NCBI GenBank assembly: GCA_016716705.1
Contig: JADJVF010000025.1
Span: 1-57,018 of the forward strand
Direction: 5' to 3'
Length of the DNA: 57,018 bases
Source of the DNA: Holophagales bacterium
GTDB lineage: Bacteria > Acidobacteriota > Thermoanaerobaculia > UBA5066
The position numbers and the translations under genes were made by a program. Every line of letters starts with the position of its first letter. Positions within the stretch are counted from its first letter, which is position 1. Below are positions 1 to 11,132 of this stretch, piece after piece. A model generated the notes under the pieces. That model had not been told where the DNA came from, did no database searches, and worked only from the letters and a program-made list of their open reading frames with translations.

Positions 1-229
1 CGTCCCAGGACACCGACGTGAACGCGCTCCGGGCGGCGCCGTTCACGAGGGCCCCAGAGAGCGCCCGGCCCTTCGCCTCGATCTCCAGGCCGAAGGCGAC
101 CTCGAGGCCGGGCACCGGCTCGAGTGTGGCGTACCAGCGCCCCTCGGGGGGCGCGGCCTGGGACAGGAGCAACGGGGTCGGCAGAAGTGCAAAGGCGACG
201 ACGGCGGCTGTGCTGAGCGAGGCGCGCAT
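1..229 (-). CDS. secreted protein, N-terminal part only
   Basis: The gene reads leftwards off the window edge, so only the first 76 residues are visible. It starts with ATG at 229. The N-terminus is a typical Sec signal: Arg near the start, then a hydrophobic stretch around residues 8-22, then AQAAPP-like sequence suited to signal peptidase cleavage. The mature part begins with GRWYATLEPVPG and a beta-rich segment. I do not recognise a family from so little. It lies downstream of the terminator of the icd operon, so it is a separate transcription unit. Confidence 0.6.
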   Translation of the reverse strand, partial: MRASLSTAAVVAFALLPTPLLLSQAAPPEGRWYATLEPVPGLEVAFGLEIEAKGRALSGALVNGAARSAFTSVSWD

Positions 230-286
230 CGGGGAAGGTTAACCCGTTCCGTCTCCCTCGCGCCCCCGCTGATGTCCCGGCGGACG

Positions 287-315
287 CAGAAAAGGGGGCG
301 CCGGAGCGCCCCCTT
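287..315 (-). terminator. intrinsic terminator after icd
   Basis: A 10-bp perfect stem (292-301 pairing with 306-315, AAGGGGGCGC on the plus strand) closes a CGGA loop. On the minus strand the hairpin is followed by TTTTCTG. It lies about 35 bp past the icd stop, so it marks the end of the gntR-to-icd operon. Confidence 0.85.
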
Positions 316-350
316 CGATATCCCTTGAGAGAAAGCGGAAACGGGGACCG

Positions 351-1653
<1,303 letters not shown>

Positions 1654-1729
1654 CTCGAAACCTCCGGAGCCGCGGATTCTAAAGGCGCCGGGGCGGCCCG
1701 ACAAACCGACGCGCGGAGCACCGGGCAGA

Positions 1730-3461
1730 TCAGCCCGCCGCGGGGTACCGGAGCCGGCGCCCGGGCGGATAGGGAAAGACGTCGAGGACTTCCCCTGCGG
1801 CGTGCCGGCGCTTCATGTCGTTCCAGAACTCCGGCCTCACGAGATCCGCGTGCGCCCCGGCGAAGAGGGCCCGGAGCGGCTTCGGGAACCCCATGAACGT
1901 CAGGAACTCCTCCGGGAAGACGTCGCGCGGGCCGACGTAGAACGACGGGCCGTCTCCCCCGCCGCCGTCCGCGTCGTCCGGCAGCTCCCGGAAGTCGCAG
2001 TCCGGTCACGGCGCAGAGCTCGTCGTAGTCGTAGAAGACGACCCGGCCGTGCCTCGTCACCCCGAAGTTCTTCACGAGGAGGTCCCCTGGAAATATGTTC
2101 GTGGCGGCGAGGTCGCGCAGGGCGCGGCCGAAATCGAGGACCGCCTCCCTCACCTTCTGTTCGGGGGCCTCGCGGATGAAGAGGTTCAGCGGCGCGACGC
2201 GCCGCTCCGTGTAGAGGTGCCGGATGACGACGGCGTCGCCCTGGAGGGCCACGGTCTCCGAGCACTCCGCCAGGAGCTCCTCGAGGATGTCCGGCGAGAA
2301 GCGGTCCCTCGCGAACTCGAGGAACTCGTACTCCTGGATGTCGACGAGCCGGCCGGCCCGGTCGTGCTCGAAGACGAACTGGTAGCGCTCCTTGACCTGG
2401 GCCCGGGTCACGGTCTTCGTCGGCCCGAAGCGGTCGCGGATCACCTTGAAGACGACGTCGTAGCCGGGCATGGTGAAGACGACCATCACCATTCCCTTCT
2501 CGCCCCTTGCCGTCTCGAACCGGTCGCCGGACCGCTCGAGATGCCTCAGGAGGTCGCGGTAGAGCTCGGTCTTGCCGTGCTTGTTGTACCCGAGCGTCAC
2601 GTAGAGCTCGGCGACCGGCTTCCTCGGGAGGATCGACTTCAGGAACCGGACGATCCCTGCCGGCGCCTCGACGTCGACGTGAAAGTACGAGCGGGTGAAG
2701 CTGAAGACGACCGAGACGTCGTCCTCGTCCAGGAGGACCGCGTCGACCGCGACCCGGCCGTCCGGGTTCACGAGGGCCAGGACGAGCGGGAGGAACCTCT
2801 CGCCGCGGACGACCCGCCCGACGACGTACGCCCCCTTGTTCCGGTAGAAGACCGGCTCGAGGAGCTCGACGAAGTCGAAGGCCGTGTCGCCCCAGGCAGC
2901 GGTGAGGGCCTCGTCCACCGCGCGGGCCACGAGCTCGGCGTCACCCTCGGCGTCGGCCCACGGGATTCCGAACGCGTAGTCGTCGAGGACCTGGTGGACG
3001 ACGGAGCAGGTCGAGAGGGCGCCGGGATAGGTCCTCACGGGCACGGCGCCGGGCGGCGGAAGGCCGGTGTCGCTCCCGAAGTGGACGAACTCCCTCTTCG
3101 CGTCGACGCCCACCGTCGTGAAGACCTTCCGCGTGACCGAGTTGAAGAACGTCTCGGCCAGCTCGAGGTCTCCGTGCCCGCCCATCAGCCAGGAGTACTC
3201 CCGCTTCATCGCCGACCAGAGGTCGGGCGACCGGCGCGCCTCGCCGAAGACGTCCTCGAGCGCCGCCACGACGCGGCGGACGACGTTCGTGTAGAGCGCC
3301 AGCCTCTCCACCATGTCCTGCTGGACGCCGTGCCAGTCGGCGGACTCGAAGTGGATGGCCGAGCGGCGGGTGATCCGGCGAAAGCCCGAACGGTACTGCT
3401 CGAAACCCCACTTCACGAGGATCGCGCCCTTGCGGGCGATGAGGCCGTCGGCACCGTTCAT
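1730..3461 (-). CDS. aceK: isocitrate dehydrogenase kinase/phosphatase (one frame break)
   Basis: Bifunctional enzyme that phosphorylates and dephosphorylates isocitrate dehydrogenase to steer carbon between the TCA cycle and the glyoxylate shunt. About 576 residues, the family length. The N-terminal regulatory part contains WGFEQYR and RRSAIHFE; the kinase-like half contains FYRNKGAYVVGR (ATP site), HVDVEAPAGIVRFLKSILP, and the catalytic segment GDLLVKNFGV followed by VVFYDYDE. One extra base at 2002-2003 breaks the frame after LCAVT; the next frame continues DCDFRELP to the stop at 1730. Start taken as ATG 3461, with no clear ribosome site. The frame is open upstream into the FGGY kinase, so coupling or fusion is possible. 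Its substrate gene icd is the next one. Confidence 0.93.
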
Positions 3462-3519
3462 GTCGCGCGCGAGGATAAGGCAGGGAGGCGCCAGGCGTTC
3501 CGCCCCGGCCGGCTCCGCG

Positions 3520-5093
3520 CTACCGTCCCGGGGGGCGCAGGGCGGGTACCCGGTGATGTCGCGGATCTCCTCGTAGAGCGGCTTGAGCCGCTCGTACATC
3601 TTCCGGTAGACGCGGCGATAGAGGCGGTCGTAGAGGCCCGACGTCGCCGGGTCGGGGACGAAGACGCGGCCCAGGCGCGTCATGGAAGCGACGGCGGCCT
3701 CGAACGACGGGTGGAGCCCCAGCCCGACCGCCGCGTCGATCGCCGCGCCGAGGCCCGACGCCTCGGTCACGTGGGGACGCGCCGCCGGGAGGCCGAAGAC
3801 GTCCGCGGTGATCTGCATCGCCGCGTCGCTCTGCGCGCCCCCGCCGGCCACGCGCAGCTCGGTGATCGGCACGCCGCTCCGCTTCTCCGAGCGCTCCTTC
3901 CCCTCGCGGAGGGCGTAGGCGAGCCCCTCGAGGATGGCGCGGTAGAGGTGGGAGCGCGTGTGGACGTCGCCGAAACCGATGACGGCCCCCTTGGCCTCCG
4001 GCCCGGGGCGCTTCACGCCCGGCGACCAGTAGGGCTGCAGGACGAGCCCCATCGATCCGGGGGGGACCTTCGAGACGAGCTCGTCGAAGAGCGCCTCGGC
4101 GGGAAGCCCCTCTTCGCGGGCCTTCGCCTCCTCGGCCTGGCCGAACTGCTCCTTGAACCAGGTCACCATCCAGAAGCCCCGGTAGATCTGGATCTCGAGG
4201 CTGTAGGCGCCCGGGATCGCCGACGGGTAGGGCGGCAGGAGCGGCAGCGGCTCCACGTAGCGGCGGTGAGTCGTGTTGATCGTCGCGGTCGTGCCGTAGC
4301 TGAGGCAGGCGACGTGCGGCTCGAGGCAGCCCGAACCGAGGACCTCGCACGCCTTGTCGGCCGCGGCGGCGACGACCGGAAGTCCCTTCGGGAGCCCCGT
4401 CGCCTCCGCAGCCGCCGCGGTCAGCTCGCCGAGCCGCCCGCCGGGAGGAACGAGCTCCGGCAGCTGCTCGCGGCGAACCGGCAGCGCGTCCCACTTCCAG
4501 TCCAGCCGCCCGGCCCAGCGCAGGCGCCGGTAGTCGAACGGCACGTAGCCGACCTGTCCGCCCGACGAATCGACGAACCGCCCCGTGAGCCGGTGGGCGA
4601 GAAAGCCCGAGAGGAAGAGGTATCGCTCCGTCTTCTTCCAGGTTTCGGCCTCGTGCCGGGCGAGCCACTGGGCCTCGGCCTCGGCCTGGAAGTAGCCGAC
4701 GGTCTCGGACATGCCGGAGACGCGGAAGAGCATCCCCCAGAGACCGCCGACGGGCGGGACGCCCTCCGTCCTGCGCTGGTCGAGCCAGACGATCGCCGGA
4801 CGGAGCGGCCGCCCCTTCGCGTCCGTGCAGACCATCGTCGCCCGCTGCGTCGTGACGGCGAGGCCGGCGATCGCCTCGCGCCGCACGCCCGGTTGCGCGA
4901 GGAGCGCGCGCGTCGCTTCGCAGACCGTCCGCCAGTAGAGCTCCGGATCCTGCTCGGCGAAGCCAGGCGGCCCCGGGACGTACGGCTCGATCGCGACGCG
5001 GCTTCGCGCGAGGAGGTTTCCGGAGAGGTCGAAAAGGAGCGCGCGGACGCTCTGCGTCCCGTGGTCGATCGCGAGGAGCTGGTCGCCGCTCAC
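3520..5093 (-). CDS. FGGY-family carbohydrate kinase
   Basis: Cytoplasmic ATP-dependent sugar or polyol kinase of the glycerol kinase/xylulokinase superfamily. GTG at 5093 overlaps the inferred stop of glpD (GTGA). The first domain begins LAIDHGTQSVRALLFD (phosphate-1 loop), then VTTQRATMV and PAIVWLDQRR; the second domain has LSYGTTATIN and VAGGGAQSDAAMQITADVFG (adenosine site). The substrate cannot be read from sequence; glycerol or a related polyol is likely from its place beside glpD. As written the frame has no stop before aceK. One missing base in the G6 run at 3530-3535 would give a TAG at 3520-3522 and a 524-residue protein, which is normal for the family; I use that end. Confidence 0.85.
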
Positions 5094-6690
5094 GCGCAGA
5101 GTGCGGGCGCGGCCTCGGCCGCGCAGGCACCGCAGGAGGGGCGTGGTTCGTGCGCCACCTCGCGAGGTACGAATGCTCTTCCATCGACCAGCGTCCATCA
5201 TCCCACGCCAGCTCCTCCCGGCAGACCGCGCGAAGGCGCGGAAGAAGCGAGGCCCCGCCATCGGGGAGGAGGAGGCCGGCCCTCACCCGCCGCAGGAGAA
5301 GATCGTCGAGCCGGACGACCTTTTCGGCACGGGCCGCCCGCCGAAGCTCGGCCCAGAGGTAGGGCGTGCCCGGGATCGCTTCGAGCTCTCCCGGCCGCGC
5401 CTCCGAGACGACCGACGCCGCCGCGCGCCCGTACCTCCCGGATAGGCGGCGGGCCGCGCCGGCGTCGATGCCTCGAAGGGGCGGAAGGTCGGCCCCGCCC
5501 GCACGGAAGACGCGAGCGTCGGCGCCGACGCTCGACAGGGCCGGGAGCCGCCTGCGGAGGAGCTTCAGTGCATCGAGCGCGATGAGGCGAAACGTCGTCA
5601 GCTTCCCGCCCGTCACCGTCAGGAGCCCCGCCTCCTCCCAGAGGACGTGGTCACGGCTCTCTTCTGACGGTCTCGCCTTCCCCGTTCCGATCACGGGCCT
5701 CACCCCCGCGAAGCTCGAGATCGCGTCCGGCGCCGAGAGAGAGAGCGACGGAAAGGCCGCACGCGCCCCCTCGAGCAGGTAGGCGGATTCCGCCGCCGCG
5801 ATCGAGGGCTCCTCGTCGAGCGGCGCCGAGTGGTCGAGGTCGGTCGTTCCGAGGAGCGTGAGCCCTTCCCACGGGTAGGCGAACAGGGGCCGTCCGTCCA
5901 GCGGGTGGCGGAAGGTCACCGCCTGCGCCACCGGAAAGCGCCAGGCCGGGAAGAGGAGGTGGCTTCCGCGCAGGGGACGAATCCGGGGCCGGCCCCCCAC
6001 TTCGCCGCGCAGGCGGTCGGCCCACGCGCCGGTGGCGTTCACGACGGCCGCGGCTCTCACCTCGCGCTTTTCCTGCTGACGAGGTCCCGCAGGACCGCGC
6101 CGACGACCGTTCCCTTCTCGCGGAGAAGCCCCTCGCAGCGGACGTAGTTCAGAACGCGAGCGCCTTCGGCCTCCGCCTCGAGCAGGACGCGCAGGACGAG
6201 CCGGGCGTCGTCGGTCGTGGCGTCCGAGTAGGAAAAGCCCCCTTCGAGGCCCGGCGCTCCGGCGTGCGGGGCGCGGAGGAGGAACTCCTCGCGCGTCAGG
6301 CGGGCGTGCCGCCCGCGGCGGGCGATGAGGTCGTACACGACGAGACCCGTCCCGACGAGAGCACGGCCCGGATGGTCGCCCTGGTGCAGGGCGAAGAGGA
6401 AGCCGATCGGCTCGACGAGGCCGGACGCCTCCGCGAGCAGCCGGTCCCGTTCGCGCACCGCCTCCCAGGTCAGCTTCACGTTCCCTTCCGCGAGGTAGCG
6501 CAGGCCCTCCGTGCACGAGCTTCGACGAGCGGCTCGACGTCCCGGAGGCGAAGTCTCCCTGCTCGACGAGGAGGACCGACAGGCCCGCACGCGCCGCCTC
6601 GAGAGCGATGCCGGCCCCGGTGATGCCTCCTCCCACGACCAGGAGGTCGTACGACGGGCGAATGCGGGACCAGTCCTCGGCCCGTGTCAT
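5090..6690 (-). CDS. glpD: FAD-dependent glycerol-3-phosphate dehydrogenase (frame breaks)
   Basis: Membrane-associated flavoenzyme that oxidises glycerol 3-phosphate to dihydroxyacetone phosphate and passes electrons to quinone. The N-terminal dinucleotide fold reads YDLLVVGGGITGAGIA, then SGTSSRSSKLVHGG, then the substrate-domain segment RYLAEGNVKLTWEA. An extra C at 6505-6507 breaks the frame after VHGG. A second break between about 6057 and 6130 returns to the first frame at VRAAAVVNATGAWAD. The tail probably holds a third indel, since only another frame gives a TGA at 5090 overlapping the kinase GTG; this last one is inferred. The start ATG at 6690 overlaps the stop of the upstream gene by 4 bp (ATGA), so the genes are translationally coupled. 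Confidence 0.88.
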
Positions 6691-8279
6691 GCCACGAGCT
6701 TCCCCGGGTTCAGGAGACCGTCGGGGTCGAAAGTGCGGAAGAGGCCGCGGAGCGCCCGGATGCCGAGCTCGCCCTTCTCGGCCGCGAGCCACGGGGCGTG
6801 GTCCGTTCCGACGCCGTGCTGGTGGCTGATCGTTCCGCCCCCTGCGACGATGGCGTCGGACGCCGCCGTCTTGAGCTTCCGCCAGCGGGCGAGGTTCACG
6901 TCCGGGTCGGCGCCGAGGCGGAAGAGGTACGTCGTGTAGAGGCTCGAACCGTCGAGGTAGACGTGCGAAAGGTGCGTGAAGGCGTGGACCCGCTCGGCCT
7001 CGCCTTCGAGCCCGGTGCGAAGGGCCGTCTCGACCGAGGCCAGGAGCGCGGGGACACGGCTCCAGGGAGCCGCCGTCTCGAGGGTGTCGACGGCCCAGCC
7101 CGCCTCCCACAGGGCGTTCCTGAGGTAAGGGGCCCGGAACCGGTTCTTGTGCCACTCCCGTCCGAAGGCCTTCCCCGCGGCCACGCCGCCACGCATCGCG
7201 AGCGCCCCGAGGGCCTGCCGCCGCGTCTGCCTCACGAGGTTCTCGCCTCCGGAGATCCCGACGAGGAGGAGGCACTTCTCTTCCCGGGCGCCCCGGAGCG
7301 AGAGGTACGTCTCGAGGGCTCGGACGAGGCGCTCGTGCCCGGCGAGCAGGAGCGTCGTGCGGGTCTCCTCGGGAGTCGAGAGGCGAAGCATCGAGAGCGG
7401 GAGGCGCATCGCGGCCAGATCGCGGACCGCGGCGATCGCCGACGGAAAGTCGGAAAGGAAAACGCCGTGGACTTCCTCGACCGCCGGAACGGGCGAGACG
7501 CGGACCGTCCCCTCGGTGATCAGGCCGAGCCGCCCCTCGCTACCAAGCACCAGCTCGCGCAGGTCCGGGCCGGCCGCCGACGCGGGAAACGGCGGCAGGT
7601 CGAGCCGTCCCGCCGGCGTCTCGACGCGCCCGCCGGCGAAGAGGCGTTCGATCCGTCCGTAGCCGAGCGACTGCTGGCCGCTCGAGCGGGTCGCGATCCA
7701 CCCCCCGAGCGTCGAGAGCTCGAACGACTGCGGGAAGTGACCCAGAGTGAAGCCGCGAGCCCGGAGGGTCGCTTCGAGGTCGGGCCCCTTCACGCCCGCG
7801 CCGAACGTCGCGAGCCGGCTCGTCTCGTCGAACGAGTGAAGGCGCGAGAGGCGCGAGAGGTCTACCGTGACGACCGGCGCATCAGAAGGCTGAGGGTTCA
7901 CGTGGCCCGCCACGCTCGTCCCGCCGCCCCAGGGGATGAGCCGGGCATCCCGCTCGCGCGCCCATGCCAGAAGCGCCGCCACGTCGTCACCGGTCGCGGG
8001 GAAGGCGACCGCGTCGGGAACGGCGCCGACCTGCCCGGAGCGAAGGGCGATCCAGTCGGGGAGACTCTGCCCGCGGGCGTGGAGGAGCCGCTCCCAGGGA
8101 TCGAGCGACAGGAGGTCCTTCGTTTCGAGGCGGGAGGGAGAGACGGCGGTCAGCGCCTCTGCCGGCGTCGCGTCGCGCGGGGGCGTCCCAGCCCCCACCC
8201 ACGCGGAGAGGGCCTGGACGGCCCGCGCGGGGAGGGCGACGGAGACCGTGTCGTCTCCCCATCCGTTCCAGCGCCTCAC
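6687..8279 (-). CDS. FAD-binding oxidase, alkyldihydroxyacetone-phosphate synthase-like
   Basis: Flavoprotein of the vanillyl-alcohol oxidase/PCMH superfamily, 530 residues. The N-terminal FAD domain has FPATGDDVAALLAWA and PWGGGTSVAGH; the middle has GGWIATRSSGQQSLGYG; the C-terminal cap contains SHQHGVGTDHAPWL, matching the active-site HxHGVG of AGPS-type enzymes. AGPS makes the ether bond of ether lipids from acyl-DHAP, but bacterial homologues paired with glpD have no settled substrate. GTG at 8279 overlaps the regulator's stop (GTGA), and its own stop overlaps glpD (ATGA). A longer in-frame upstream extension lies inside the regulator gene and looks like noise. Comparable flavoprotein/glpD pairs exist in mycobacteria. 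Confidence 0.85.
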   Translation of the reverse strand: MRRWNGWGDDTVSVALPARAVQALSAWVGAGTPPRDATPAEALTAVSPSRLETKDLLSLDPWERLLHARGQSLPDWIALRSGQVGAVPDAVAFPATGDDVAALLAWARERDARLIPWGGGTSVAGHVNPQPSDAPVVTVDLSRLSRLHSFDETSRLATFGAGVKGPDLEATLRARGFTLGHFPQSFELSTLGGWIATRSSGQQSLGYGRIERLFAGGRVETPAGRLDLPPFPASAAGPDLRELVLGSEGRLGLITEGTVRVSPVPAVEEVHGVFLSDFPSAIAAVRDLAAMRLPLSMLRLSTPEETRTTLLLAGHERLVRALETYLSLRGAREEKCLLLVGISGGENLVRQTRRQALGALAMRGGVAAGKAFGREWHKNRFRAPYLRNALWEAGWAVDTLETAAPWSRVPALLASVETALRTGLEGEAERVHAFTHLSHVYLDGSSLYTTYLFRLGADPDVNLARWRKLKTAASDAIVAGGGTISHQHGVGTDHAPWLAAEKGELGIRALRGLFRTFDPDGLLNPGKLVA

Positions 8280-9025
8280 CGCCCGCCTCCCCTTGCGAGC
8301 CGCCGTTCCAGAGGCCGCCACAGCTCGACGCTCCGCTTCATCACGTCGCGCGTCACGCGTTCGGCTCCGCCCGCGTCGCCCGCGAGAGCCGCGGCGCGGA
8401 GCGCGGTGTAGAACTCGAGCGAAGCGGCCCGCGCAGCCGGCCGCTCGAAATAGAGCGCGGCCATCCGAGCGAAGAGTCCACGGAAGCCGTTCAGGATGAG
8501 CGTGTAGACGGGATTGCCCGAGGAGGTGGCGAGGAGATGGTGAAGCTCCCAGTCGTACGCGGTCCACTCGGCGGCACCGGAGCCGAGCGCCTCCGACCGG
8601 GCGAGGAACGCGGCGACGAGAGCCGGAGCGTGGCGCACCGCTTCCCGCGCGTAGGCCGGCGCGAGGACCTCGCGCACCTCGAGGAGCTGCTTCACGAAGC
8701 CCTTCGGAATCTCGCCGTGCTCGGCAAGGCCGGCGAGGACGTTCAGGCCGCCCTCGGTCCAGACGTCGTTCACCCGGGTCGGCAGCCCGTGCCTCACCGA
8801 AACGAACCCGTCCCGGTCGAGCTTCTTCAGGACCTCCCGAAGCGTCGGGCGCGTGACGCCGAGCGTCGCGGCCAGCTCCCGCTCGGGCGGAAGCCCGTCT
8901 CCGGGCGCCCAGCGGCCCGCGAGGAGGGCGGATAAGAGCTCCTTCTCGGCGTGGGCGCCGGGGCGCAGGGCCGCGGAGGCGAAGGGGGCGAGCGCGCGGG
9001 CCGGCGGCTTCCGGCCGCGGGTCAC
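8276..9025 (-). CDS. GntR family transcriptional regulator, FadR subfamily
   Basis: About 249 residues from GTG 9025. A winged helix-turn-helix lies in the first third (LLAGRWAPGDGLPPERELAATLGVTRPTLREVLKKL, followed by the wing GFVSVRHG). The helical C-terminal effector domain is of the FadR_C type (YDWELHHLLATSSGNPVYTLILNGFRGLF). E. coli FadR binds long-chain acyl-CoA. The frame is open further upstream, but a FadR-like operator at 9047-9057 would then fall inside the gene, so I prefer the downstream GTG. First gene of the operon, probably controlling itself and the downstream glycerol-phosphate, aceK and icd genes. Effector unknown. Confidence 0.85.
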   Translation of the reverse strand: MTRGRKPPARALAPFASAALRPGAHAEKELLSALLAGRWAPGDGLPPERELAATLGVTRPTLREVLKKLDRDGFVSVRHGLPTRVNDVWTEGGLNVLAGLAEHGEIPKGFVKQLLEVREVLAPAYAREAVRHAPALVAAFLARSEALGSGAAEWTAYDWELHHLLATSSGNPVYTLILNGFRGLFARMAALYFERPAARAASLEFYTALRAAALAGDAGGAERVTRDVMKRSVELWRPLERRLARGGGR

Positions 9026-9046
9026 GGGAGACGGCAAACTGGTATG

Positions 9047-9057
9047 AGGTCTGACCA
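9047..9057. promoter_or_regulatory. FadR-like operator
   Basis: The plus strand reads AGGTCTGACCA; on the minus strand this is TGGTCAGACCT, an exact match to the E. coli FadR core TGGTCNGACCT, with the perfect inverted repeat GGTC-T-GACC at its centre. It sits 22 bp upstream of the chosen gntR start and about 150 bp from the divergent gene at 9205. A second TGGT half-site (9040-9043) is nearby. Match seen in sequence; function inferred. Confidence 0.6.
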
Positions 9058-9204
9058 CATGAAAATTCTGCCGCGGCCGGATCTCCGCGTCAAGCCGTCT
9101 GGCCGGCCCGGTTCGCCGGGGCTCGCGGCGGGAAACGGTTCGCCCGCATTCCGCCCGATTCCGTATCATGTCCGACGGGGGTCCTCCCCCCGGGAAGGAA
9201 CCGC

Positions 9205-9696
9205 ATGACCTCCCCTTCTCTCCTCCTCGACCTTCTCCTGCGCCACGAGCCCGCGATCCTCTCCGAGTCCTACGACGGCCTGACCCGCTGCCGGCTCACC
9301 CGCTACGAAGCGGCGGGAGCCGAGGAGACCCGGCGCCGGTTCGCCCGCCTCTACGCCCTCCTCGTCGACGCCGTCCGCGAGAGGGATCTCGAGCCCGTCC
9401 TCGCCTACGCCCGCGAGATCGCGCGGCAGCGATTCGCGGAGGGGTTCGATCTCCAGGAGGTCCAGGCCGCCATCAACGTCCTCGAGGAGGCCGTCTGGCG
9501 CCGCGTCGTCAAGGAGGTCCCTCCGGACGGTCTCGCCGAGGCGCTCGGCCTCGTCAGCACCGTTCTCGGCGTCTGCAAGGACACGATGGCGTCGTCCTAC
9601 GTCTCCCTCGCGACGAAGCAGCACGCGACGAGCCTCGACATGACGGCGCTCTTCCGGGGCACGCAGAACCGCTTCTACACGAACACGACGGATTGA
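9205..9696 (+). CDS. RsbRD N-terminal domain-like protein
   Basis: An all-helical 163-residue cytoplasmic protein. The pattern (LLLRHEPAILSESYDGL, ARLYALLVDAVRERD, AREIARQRFAEGFDLQEVQAAINVLEEAVWRRV) resembles the RsbRD/RsbR N-terminal globin-like domain found alone in many anaerobes, where stand-alone copies are often near redox or stress genes. No STAS domain follows. It lacks obvious cofactor ligands. ATG at 9205 is preceded by GGGAAGGAA. It diverges from gntR and converges on the SGNH hydrolase with only 13 bp between stops. Role in stress or redox signalling is inferred. Confidence 0.6.
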   Translation: MTSPSLLLDLLLRHEPAILSESYDGLTRCRLTRYEAAGAEETRRRFARLYALLVDAVRERDLEPVLAYAREIARQRFAEGFDLQEVQAAINVLEEAVWRRVVKEVPPDGLAEALGLVSTVLGVCKDTMASSYVSLATKQHATSLDMTALFRGTQNRFYTNTTD

Positions 9697-9709
9697 GGCC
9701 GCGCGGCGC

Positions 9710-10409
9710 TCAGCGCCCGGCCGGGGCGGGTGACGTCAGGATCGCCTCCAGTCCCGGCAGGACGTTCCCTGCGAGGATCCTCTGCCCTTCCGGGTTCGGG
9801 TGGATGCCGTCCTCGAGGTTCAGCTCCTTCCTCCCCGCCACGCCCTCGAGAAGGAACGGGACGAGCGGAAGGCCCTCCTCCTTCGCGAGGCGCGGGAAGA
9901 GACGGCCGAACCCCTCCTGGTACTGCGGTCCGTAGCTGGTCGGTATCAGCATTCCGCAGAGGAGGACGCGCGCTCCGGCCTCGCGGGCTTTCCGGACGAT
10001 TCCCCGCAGGTTCTTCTCGGTCTCCTCGAGAGGCAGGCCCCGGAGGCCGTCGTTGGCTCCCAGGGCGAGAACGACGACGTCCGGGCGCTGCGAAAGGACC
10101 CACTCCGCCCGCCGGAGCCCGCCGGCCGTCGTGTCTCCCGACACCCCCGCATTCACCGCCCGGATCGGCCGGCCCCGTTTCGCGAGCTCTTCCGCCACCA
10201 CGGCCGGAAATGCCTGGTCGACCGGAAGGCCGAGTCCGGCCGTCAGGCTGTCGCCCAGAAAGACGACGAGGGGCGCGTTCCGCCGGAGCCGCTCCGGGAT
10301 TCAGCGGAACGAGGTCCCGCGTGGGCGACGAGCCCTCGTCTCTCCCCTTCCCGCATCCGGCGAGGAGAAGGGCCCCGAAGGCCAGGGCGAGGCAAACCGC
10401 GCGCCGCAC
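9710..10409 (-). CDS. SGNH/GDSL hydrolase lipoprotein, TesA-like (one frame break)
   Basis: Secreted esterase/lysophospholipase-like enzyme, about 232 residues after correction. GTG at 10409 starts a lipoprotein signal ending LLLAGC, so it is probably anchored on the periplasmic face. The four SGNH blocks are visible: GDSLTAG (nucleophile Ser), NAGVSGDTTAGG (Gly), LALGANDGLRG (Asn), and DGIHPNPEG (Asp-His). One extra base at about 10299-10303 separates the signal segment (TRDLVPLN) from PERLRRNAPLVVFLGDS. It diverges from the ABC transporter with 39 bp between starts, the arrangement of tesA and ybbA in E. coli. Confidence 0.88.
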
Positions 10410-10448
10410 GGCGGCGGATGTTACGGGAATGCGAGACTCCGCCCTACC

Positions 10449-11132
10449 ATGACGCCCCTCCTCGACCTTCGCGGCATCACGAAAGAGCTTCCTTCCGGGA
10501 CCCGGATGCTCCGCATCCTCGACGACGTCCGCCTCGTCATCGGCGCCGGCGAGTTCGTCGCCATCCTCGGCCCGTCGGGGAGCGGCAAGTCGACGCTCCT
10601 CGGCCTGATGGCGGGCCTCGACCGGCCGACGCGGGGCGAGGTCCTCCTCGAGGGGGCCCCGATTCACGCGATGTCGGAGGACGCCCTGGCCCTCCTGCGC
10701 CGTCGCAAGGTCGGCTTCGTCTTCCAGTCGTACCAGCTCCTCTCGAACATGACGGCCCGCGAGAACGTCCTTCTGCCGCTCGAGCTGGCGGACCACGCCG
10801 ACGCCAGCTCGCGGGCGACGGAGCTCCTCGCGGCCGTGGGCCTCGCCGAGCGCGGCCACCACTACCCCGCCCAGCTCTCCGGCGGCGAGCAGCAGCGCGT
10901 GGCGCTGGCCCGTGCCTTCGGCCCGCGCCCGCCGCTCCTCCTCGCCGACGAGCCGACGGGAAACCTCGACAGCGCGACGGGCTCCTCGATCCTCGACGTC
11001 CTCGTTCGCCTCCGGGCCGAGAGCGGCACCACCCTCGTCCTCGTCACGCACGACCCCGCCGTCGCCGCCCTCGCCGGCCGCCGGATCCACCTCCGCGACG
11101 GGAGAATCGAGCGGGACGAGACGACGTCGTGA
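10449..11132 (+). CDS. ABC transporter ATP-binding protein, YbbA/LolD type
   Basis: ATPase of a MacB/LolCDE-like export system, 227 residues. Walker A GPSGSGKST at about residues 38-46, Q-loop FQSYQLL, signature LSGGEQQRVALARA, Walker B LLLADEPTGNLD and switch His in LVTHD. ATG at 10449 has a weak ribosome site. Its stop overlaps the permease start by 4 bp (GTGA at 11129-11132), so both proteins are made together. It probably acts with the permease in moving lipids or other envelope components; the substrate is not evident. Confidence 0.93.
   Translation: MTPLLDLRGITKELPSGTRMLRILDDVRLVIGAGEFVAILGPSGSGKSTLLGLMAGLDRPTRGEVLLEGAPIHAMSEDALALLRRRKVGFVFQSYQLLSNMTARENVLLPLELADHADASSRATELLAAVGLAERGHHYPAQLSGGEQQRVALARAFGPRPPLLLADEPTGNLDSATGSSILDVLVRLRAESGTTLVLVTHDPAVAALAGRRIHLRDGRIERDETTS

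Noticed and set aside
2049..5585. Very long plus-strand open frame opposite the aceK and kinase genes
   Set aside because: Low-complexity Arg/Glu/Asp-rich translation with no motifs; a mirror of GC-rich minus-strand genes.
8280..8567. N-terminal extension of the AGPS-like oxidase
   Set aside because: It runs antiparallel to no known domain and lies fully inside the gntR coding region in another frame; the GTGA overlap gives a better start.
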